Assembly (NCBI GenBank): GCA_023653785.1 | Contig: JAMKCH010002860.1 | Coordinates: 117,660-181,659 of the forward strand | Origin: Ophioderma brevispina | Lineage: Eukaryota; Echinodermata; Ophiuroidea; Amphilepidida; Ophiodermatidae | Length of the DNA stretch: 64,000 bases | Direction of reading: 5' to 3' | Shown here: one piece after another, positions 57,880-64,000 of the stretch | How positions within the stretch are numbered: the stretch's first letter is position 1 | Layout: every line of letters starts with the position of its first letter | Translations under genes and position numbers: made by a program | The notes under the pieces: generated by a model | Database searches by the model: none | Told to the model about the DNA's origin: nothing | The model's input: the letters and a program-made list of their open reading frames with translations, nothing else

Positions 57880-60490
57880 TACACATCGCCGGGTCTACGG
57901 TTTTGCTTGTTTTTTTTTGCGTTGGTCTTAACAAAACACCGCATTGTACGAGTTATGGCTTTAGTTGGTCTAGCAAACTTGCAAGTAAATCAATTTGCAC
58001 ACTTTTGGCTATAATCCCTTCTTGATGTAAAACCTCACAGCTAATTGCTTGACTACATTCTTGCATTTGATCACACATTTTTACTATTTTTCTCCGCTTA
58101 CTTTAATTGCACACCTAAGACCGAATTCAAAGCTTTGACTTACGTTTTTTTAGCGGACACAGGTGTGAAAAAAAATATTTAGGGGGATGAATTGAAACAG
58201 TCAAAATTCTTGATTACTTAAATGTTTCTAAGGGTATAAAAATGTCTATATTTTCAGATTTTGGGCACTTTAAAAACCCCAATTTGCACTGAGTTGAGGA
58301 CAGAAAAATTCAATTGTTTGGCCAAGTGTAGCAAAAAATGGATGTTTTCGAGGTGGACAAACATTTTTGACTTGCTAATTCCTGTGAGTGTATGAACATT
58401 AAAACTACCAAGTAGTGACTAATTCTTTATGCTAATCATGTGACAGGGGGTACATTTGTATATTCAAATCATTAAATGGATCAATCAATATTTATTTTGT
58501 AACAGGTTAGAAAGTCGGCGGTCGGGGTGACAATTGATTTGGGAAAAAATGCAAATTTCGCCCAATTTGTGATTGAAAAGCCCATAAACTCCTCAATGGT
58601 ATGAGGTATGGTGATGCTTCTTGTGTCTTTTTGTTAAAGTATTTTCAATAGCTAAATAGTGATATCAACGTGACTAAGTTGATGTAATGAAAAAAATAAA
58701 GTAGTAATATGTTACCCCTCCCCTAACATTAGGAGGGTGCTGTGAAAAAATAAAGGCCTCCGCAAAAAAAAATAAGTCCTTCAAAACCGTTGAGTTTAAG
58801 GCCTAAACAAATATAAACCTTGCTAGATAGCCAAGACCTCTCTCTAGAGCAAGTTTATAGTTGTTTAGCCCTGAGAGTCCATTTTTGAAGGGACTTATTT
58901 TTTTGGGGCCCCAATTTTTCTCAAATTTGAGGCTCGGGCAGAAATATGCACTGTACAGTGGCTATGGAAAAAATTTCAAGTTAATAATTAGACATTTGTT
59001 TTCAGATTCAGGTTCTACACAAAATTTCACCCAAGAATGGTTTTATTTTAAGTAGGATATCTATCCCTTTAAGTTTTCCCACCATTCTGTCCACCAAACG
59101 TAAGTCAGAGCTTGAACGATGTCCTAAGCTAGCCGCTTGATTTACAGCCTCCTTGCTTTTAATTGCTTGATTACACAGAGCTATCCAATTAATTGCTCTT
59201 GTCTGGGCTTTTACTTGCTTACAATACCTGACAGCTTATCTCTCCATTGTGTGTTTTGTAGAAAGGTTTGCAGTAGTATTGCCCATTGCCAAGATTGTGA
59301 ACAATCATCCCTATGATCAGTCTGTGTGTCTCATGTGTATACATGTGGTAAAAATGTTAATTCTGTACTTTAAAGTAATTGGATATTTATGAAATTTAGC
59401 TGGAATTATCCTTGGGTAAGGGTACATGAGAGATGGGCACAATTAGGTAAAGGAATTTGCAGTCATTATGTGAAATATACAAAATATGCTGTTTTAAGCT
59501 TATGAGCATTTTCACAAAAGATGCTCACGAAGAACCTTTGCTTTAAGGGGCTTGCTTAAAATTCCATGCATGTGGTTAATTAATCACACCATCATTTCCA
59601 AAGGGGGGGGGGTTGTTATCTATGCTGTTGCTGATCATGCTGGGGGGCTCTTCTTTGGTGAAAAGATAATTTGGTAATACATCAATTTATGTTTTATTTT
59701 GCATACACAACAGTTAGACTTTGTAGAATTGTTTTGAGGCATACCAGGGACAAGAAAAATGTCACACTTTTTGAAGCACGACCCCGTGGGTCAAAGACCA
59801 TCAAAAGTCATTTGGGGTTTTATTGTATAAACAAAGCTATGCTCCTGAAAAAATGATGTAAATCTACATTTTCATGTCCAAGGGGGATTAGCAGAGTTTG
59901 TATCCGAAACAATCGCAAAATCATCAAAATTCATATTTTTACCCTTGTGCGAGCACCAGGGTTATCGCTATGACGCCACGAGGAATGTAGTCCCAATTTT
60001 GTGTGTGTTTGATATCAGGGGCTACTTTCTAGTGTATGGTGACGGAAAATTTGGGAAGTGGGTAGGGGAGAGCCAGGGTCAGGGTATAGGGCGATCTCCC
60101 AAAATCGGCGTGTAATTTGTCCATTTGGAGCCCGTTCGTTTTTTTTTTTACACTCGAAGTCCAGAAATTTAGCTTGAAAAGTCATTGGCCTTGTGTGCAT
60201 TTTCTATGGGGGATGGCGAAGGCATACCATTGAGGCAAGTAGTTACAGTGTGAACTCGATGCCCTCAAAGTAAAAGGGCCTTCTGATCATCGGGTATTAT
60301 GTCTCAAGTTTAACCTTTCACTAATTAGCATTGAAAGATTTACTACCACGTTTTAGCACTTTAGGCATTGGACCTTGCTAACAGGTCCATGGTCACACTC
60401 ACGCTACCTCTGGAATAGGGGAATATTATACAAACTATTTTTAAACAATCTATTTAACAAATTTCAAGTAGGCCTTTTCTTCATAAACCA
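57880..60490. other. No gene recognised
   Basis: AT-rich sequence with open frames at 58861-59055 and 59671-59856 that have no recognised domains. A G run lies at 59602-59611. No element with clear ends was found. Confidence 0.4.
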
Positions 60491-60496
60491 TAATGT

Positions 60497-60859
60497 TTAA
60501 AGGACAGACTCAGAGATTCCTGAGGAGGGCGCCCTCCAATTTCCAAAAATTGTGTTTTTGCAGTACATTAATGCTTGTCCATATACTAATCACTGTGTGA
60601 AATTGCTAAGCTTAAATCAAAAATTCCTCATATAGAAAATCACAACTTTGTTATTAAAATTACGGATTCCGGATTTGTGTGATACACAGTATCCCTGGGA
60701 CGTAAAACACATTAAATGTTTACTGCATTAAAACGAAAAAATCCGATTCATCTCAAATTTCGGAATTGTGCAATTTATGTTACATCTTTAGTTTAGTTGA
60801 CAATATTTGCATTATTACACAAAAAAATGATATTTTGAAATCTCTGAGTCAGACTTTAA
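60497..60859 (+). repeat. MITE family D, complete copy
   Basis: TTAA flanks both ends. Termini are AGGACAGACTCAGAGATT and AATCTCTGAGTCAGACT. It shares its right half with 56303-56860. No coding capacity. Confidence 0.85.
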
Positions 60860-61116
60860 CTTAAAATGTTTTATTATTGAATCATGTCTCCTCGCGCTTT
60901 AGCCATTTGTCTTTACTACAATCAATTTCTCCACATTCTATGTGAAAAATTAAAGAAGCTGCAAAAATGTTACTCTGGTTTGGAAGAAGGCCATACCAAG
61001 GATCAAAATGAATTAATGTTGATAACATACTTGCTAATTAAACTTAGTTGCATGCTCTTGAGAGAGGCCACTTCCAATAGCTGGTAATTCACTGGAGTAA
61101 ATTTTCATAGTTTATC

Positions 61117-62220
61117 TACAGGGTGAGTAAAAAAAAGTACACAAAATGAGCGATTTTTCATGGAAACCCTCTGGGTATTCATATATTCTTCTTGTAGTAC
61201 ATTTCCTGTTTGTTACTTCATATAAAACTTACGCATTTAAAATTGATTAACGCATACAAAAGTTACAGTTGCGGGAAGTGAAAGTACCGAGTTGAAAGAC
61301 CGAACAAGTTACACGTAGAGTAACCCAAATGAGTACTCCTTGGTTTTACGTTCAGCTTTGGATTTGCAGCAATTTCCCCATTAATTACACATTTTGAATA
61401 ATGTCGGGAGCACCAGTGACGTAACCAGTCTGTGAGTGAGGGCGTGGGAGGGTAAGGAGAAAGGGGTGGATCCGCACTCAAATAATTTCCCCTCCTAGCC
61501 CCCAATAGAGATCAGGAAAAGTAATAAATTATAGAATTGACAGATTACCGTGTTTCACTTTGCAAAATGTGTTTTAGTGATGCCCCCAAAAGTAAAATGG
61601 TTCCCATCGCCTGTCCCTCCCCAAATGAAATTAAAATGTCTGGTTACTTCGTTGGGGAAGACTGTAAAATGAAAACGTATATCAAAAAATATCAAAATAA
61701 TATTTATAAAATCATTTTTTGGACTTGAAGCAAACAACAGCCAGCATATCTTTTCTTTTCATTTCTTTGATTGCCACGTAGAAAACTTCCAAATAACATG
61801 TAAAGGGACGGATAACAGATAAAGCCATAAAATGTTCCATTTTAAAAATATTTTTGTTTTTGTAAATTTGTATTGTAAATTCTTAAAGTATTCTGCATCT
61901 CATTCAACACATGTACTGCGGAGCATTTGAATACGGCGCCAAAGAAATCACCTCTTAATTTAATTGAAGCCCTCACGCTGCGCAATAATGAGCCTCATGT
62001 GCACAGTTAGTGTGCAATTTGTTCGGGACAGAAAAAGGATACCTTCCAACAAAGAAATGTAGCCTTTGAAGGCTTGATCGATTTCAAAAATGTAAAATTA
62101 TGTGAAAGATGATTAAACACACTATCTAACACAAGAATTAATTTGGAAAATTCCGTTAAGGTTTTTCATAAAAATCCCTTTTTGGTCATTTGGTTGTACT
62201 TTTTTCTGACTCACCTGTTA
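61117..62220. mobile_element. Element with mariner-like ends (1.1 kb)
   Basis: The left end TACAGGGTGAGTAAAAAAAA then GTACA pairs with the right end TGTACTTTTTTCTGACTCAC then CTGTTA. CAGGGTGAGT-type ends with an A-rich continuation and a TA flank resemble Tc1/mariner elements. No transposase DDE/D motif was found, so it is non-autonomous or decayed. The interior includes GCACCAGTGACGTAACCAG (61411), perhaps a further nested repeat. Confidence 0.5.
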
Positions 62221-64000
62221 GATAAATGATTAGTTATGTTATAACTTTCAATTAGCACTCTCAATCACATGTTGGGGGTGTCCTTGATATCTTCATCCCA
62301 GAGGAAAACTTTAGTAGTCACTTGACCCTGCAGGACTTGACCATGCTTGGGTTTTAAACTTTTAGACTTTCAACTAGCAGTGGTTTTTATATATTTCAAG
62401 TCATTTCATTCTTCTGAGGACTCTTAGTTGTGGGAGTTATTATTAGTGAACATACTTTTAGTCAGAAAAAAAAAAAGTATGTAGGGCCTACCCTTTCCTC
62501 AACAAAACATTGTTATACATGTAGAACATAAATTTGTTTTTTTTAAAAATAAATATAACAAATTAGTGAATACTCGGTATTATTTACAACACAAACTATG
62601 ATCGGCCCTAGACTATTTAAAATATGTATTTATGGTAATGGGCAATGAAAAATATTGTAAAAATAGACAAGTGATATAGCCTATTAATGAGATGCAATTT
62701 TTTTTCACACTATATTTTATGTCGTCATATCAAATAAGAAACATAATTCTAATACCTATGGATTTTTCACTTGATTTGTTGAAGTTGTAAAATAAGACTG
62801 TCGGAAAATTTGTACCCAAATTGTATGTCTGGCATAAGAGTAGAGACCAATGTTTTATATTTACAAAAGTCAAATTCGTTTTTGGGTTTCCATTTACAAA
62901 AAACAATTTTCACCGATTTTCTGTTAAACATGAAAAATCAATGAAATGACCTATCACAGTGAATGTACCTGTGGAGAGATTATCAGTCATTGAGTCATGG
63001 GTGTTCACAAAAGTTGGCCTTCCACACTGACTCGTCCGGTGTTCACTAACATCTCGAGATTACAACAGACAATGTGAACAGATTTCAAAGGGCATTTGGA
63101 AAGCTAAGACTGTGCCTTGAAGGTGATTTGATTAAGTATCATGTCACAAACTATATTTTGTGAATGCAACGAGGGCACTTTTTCACTTATACAAGTTTTT
63201 TGAGACAGGCGGAGATTACCTGCTGATCATAAGCAAGGGTTTACTTGCATCGTTGATGCTCTCTCTCGTATATTTTTGTTACTGGTCTGGATATGCGGGG
63301 ACATAACCTGACAAGTGGTTGCTTGAAACTGTGTGTATATATTAAAGAAAAGGCCGAGTACTTTTTATCTGATTTGCAATTCTAAACGTGCGTATCAAAA
63401 ATCCGACTTGAGATCAAAAAATCTTTCCCGTTGTATATCACAGATTTAAGCGTGATTTGTACACCATGATCAATAGATGACCTGAAAACAAAACATATAG
63501 ATCTTTGTTTTATTCCTAGCGGCCCCAAAGTCCTATCACCTCTTTCTGTGTCCTGATGTAACCGCAATAAAGCTGTTTAGGGCAGAGTTTGAGACCGCCG
63601 TCGCTGTAGGTCTATTTGCGGGCGAACGGTATGACAAATATCCGCAAATACTTCATTTTTTTCACTAGTTGGTGGTTTGTTTATCATTATTTTAAAAGCG
63701 TTATATGGAATTGTACATCCATGATTTATAAGTTAAAAAAAATGCATTTCCACATTTTTTGATCCTCTGATATCGCTGCTAATCCCTTTAATGTTCCTTT
63801 AGAGTGATATGGTCATCTGGGTTAATTTGGGTCACTGTCCAGTACAAGGGGAACACTAATAGTGTACTGTGAAACACGCTTGCTTCCCAGGGGTGGTGTG
63901 ATTTCTTCAGGATTTTTTATTTTATCAAAATGTGCCACAACTATTTAATTTGTCAGCCCAATTGCGAAAGCTTTTAGGTCAAGTTTCTGCTTGTTTTTCA
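62221..64000. other. No gene recognised
   Basis: AT-rich sequence. The open frame at 63382-63567 (minus) has no recognised domain. I see no repeats with clear ends. Confidence 0.4.

Overview
This window looks like intergenic or intronic DNA from an animal genome, most likely a marine invertebrate. I found no complete host gene, no rRNA, no canonical tRNA and no CRISPR array. The bulk is AT-rich and littered with homopolymers and simple repeats. The recognisable protein remnants all belong to eukaryotic retroelements: a DIRS-type tyrosine recombinase, a Penelope-type GIY-YIG tail, and two L1/Tx1-type LINE fragments. The tRNA-derived SINE fragments and many short inverted-repeat (MITE-like) elements fit an invertebrate such as a hemichordate, echinoderm or cephalochordate, but the sequence does not settle which.

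Layout. 1-3.2 kb: no gene, one short inverted-repeat element. 3.2-8.6 kb: a decayed DIRS-like retroelement with inverted terminal repeats, a GC-rich gag-like region and a frameshifted tyrosine recombinase; no reverse transcriptase was recognised. 8.7-10.1 kb: a 0.69-kb tandem duplication, its second copy carrying a 27-G run. 10.3-12.4 kb: two inverted-repeat elements with G/C palindromes. 13.5-16.0 kb: two inward-facing MITEs (family B) flank a Penelope-like remnant and a 0.59-kb long inverted repeat. 16.7-22.1 kb: further MITE-like elements and a tRNA-derived SINE. 26.7-27.5 kb: an 18-unit, roughly 43-bp satellite in which most units can fold as hairpins. 29-30.7 kb: a SINE-like fragment, two TTAA-flanked MITEs and a pair of perfect DR1 nuclear-receptor-type motifs. 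33.2-35.4 kb: a MITE, an L1/Tx1-like reverse transcriptase fragment, and a MITE at the LINE's 3' break. 37.7-39.7, 49.9-50.8 and 57.3-57.9 kb: one repeat family (E) with TGTCCC termini; two members carry a strongly G-rich minisatellite. 43 kb: a foldback element. 51.0-52.4 kb: a speculative minus-strand terminal exon containing a 17-bp tandem repeat, then the 3' end of a second LINE. 53.8-55.7 kb: a cluster of family A MITEs around a three-unit tandem repeat. 60.5-62.2 kb: a TTAA MITE and a 1.1-kb element with mariner-like ends.

How the parts fit. The main theme is non-autonomous DNA elements. At least four sequence-distinct families (A, B, C, D) share TTAA flanks followed by AGG or AGT, so they may have been mobilised by the same kind of transposase. 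The retroelement coding regions are all broken by frameshifts or truncation. Family assignments rest on motifs and self-comparison read by eye; no database search was possible, and most element edges are good to about 5-20 bp.
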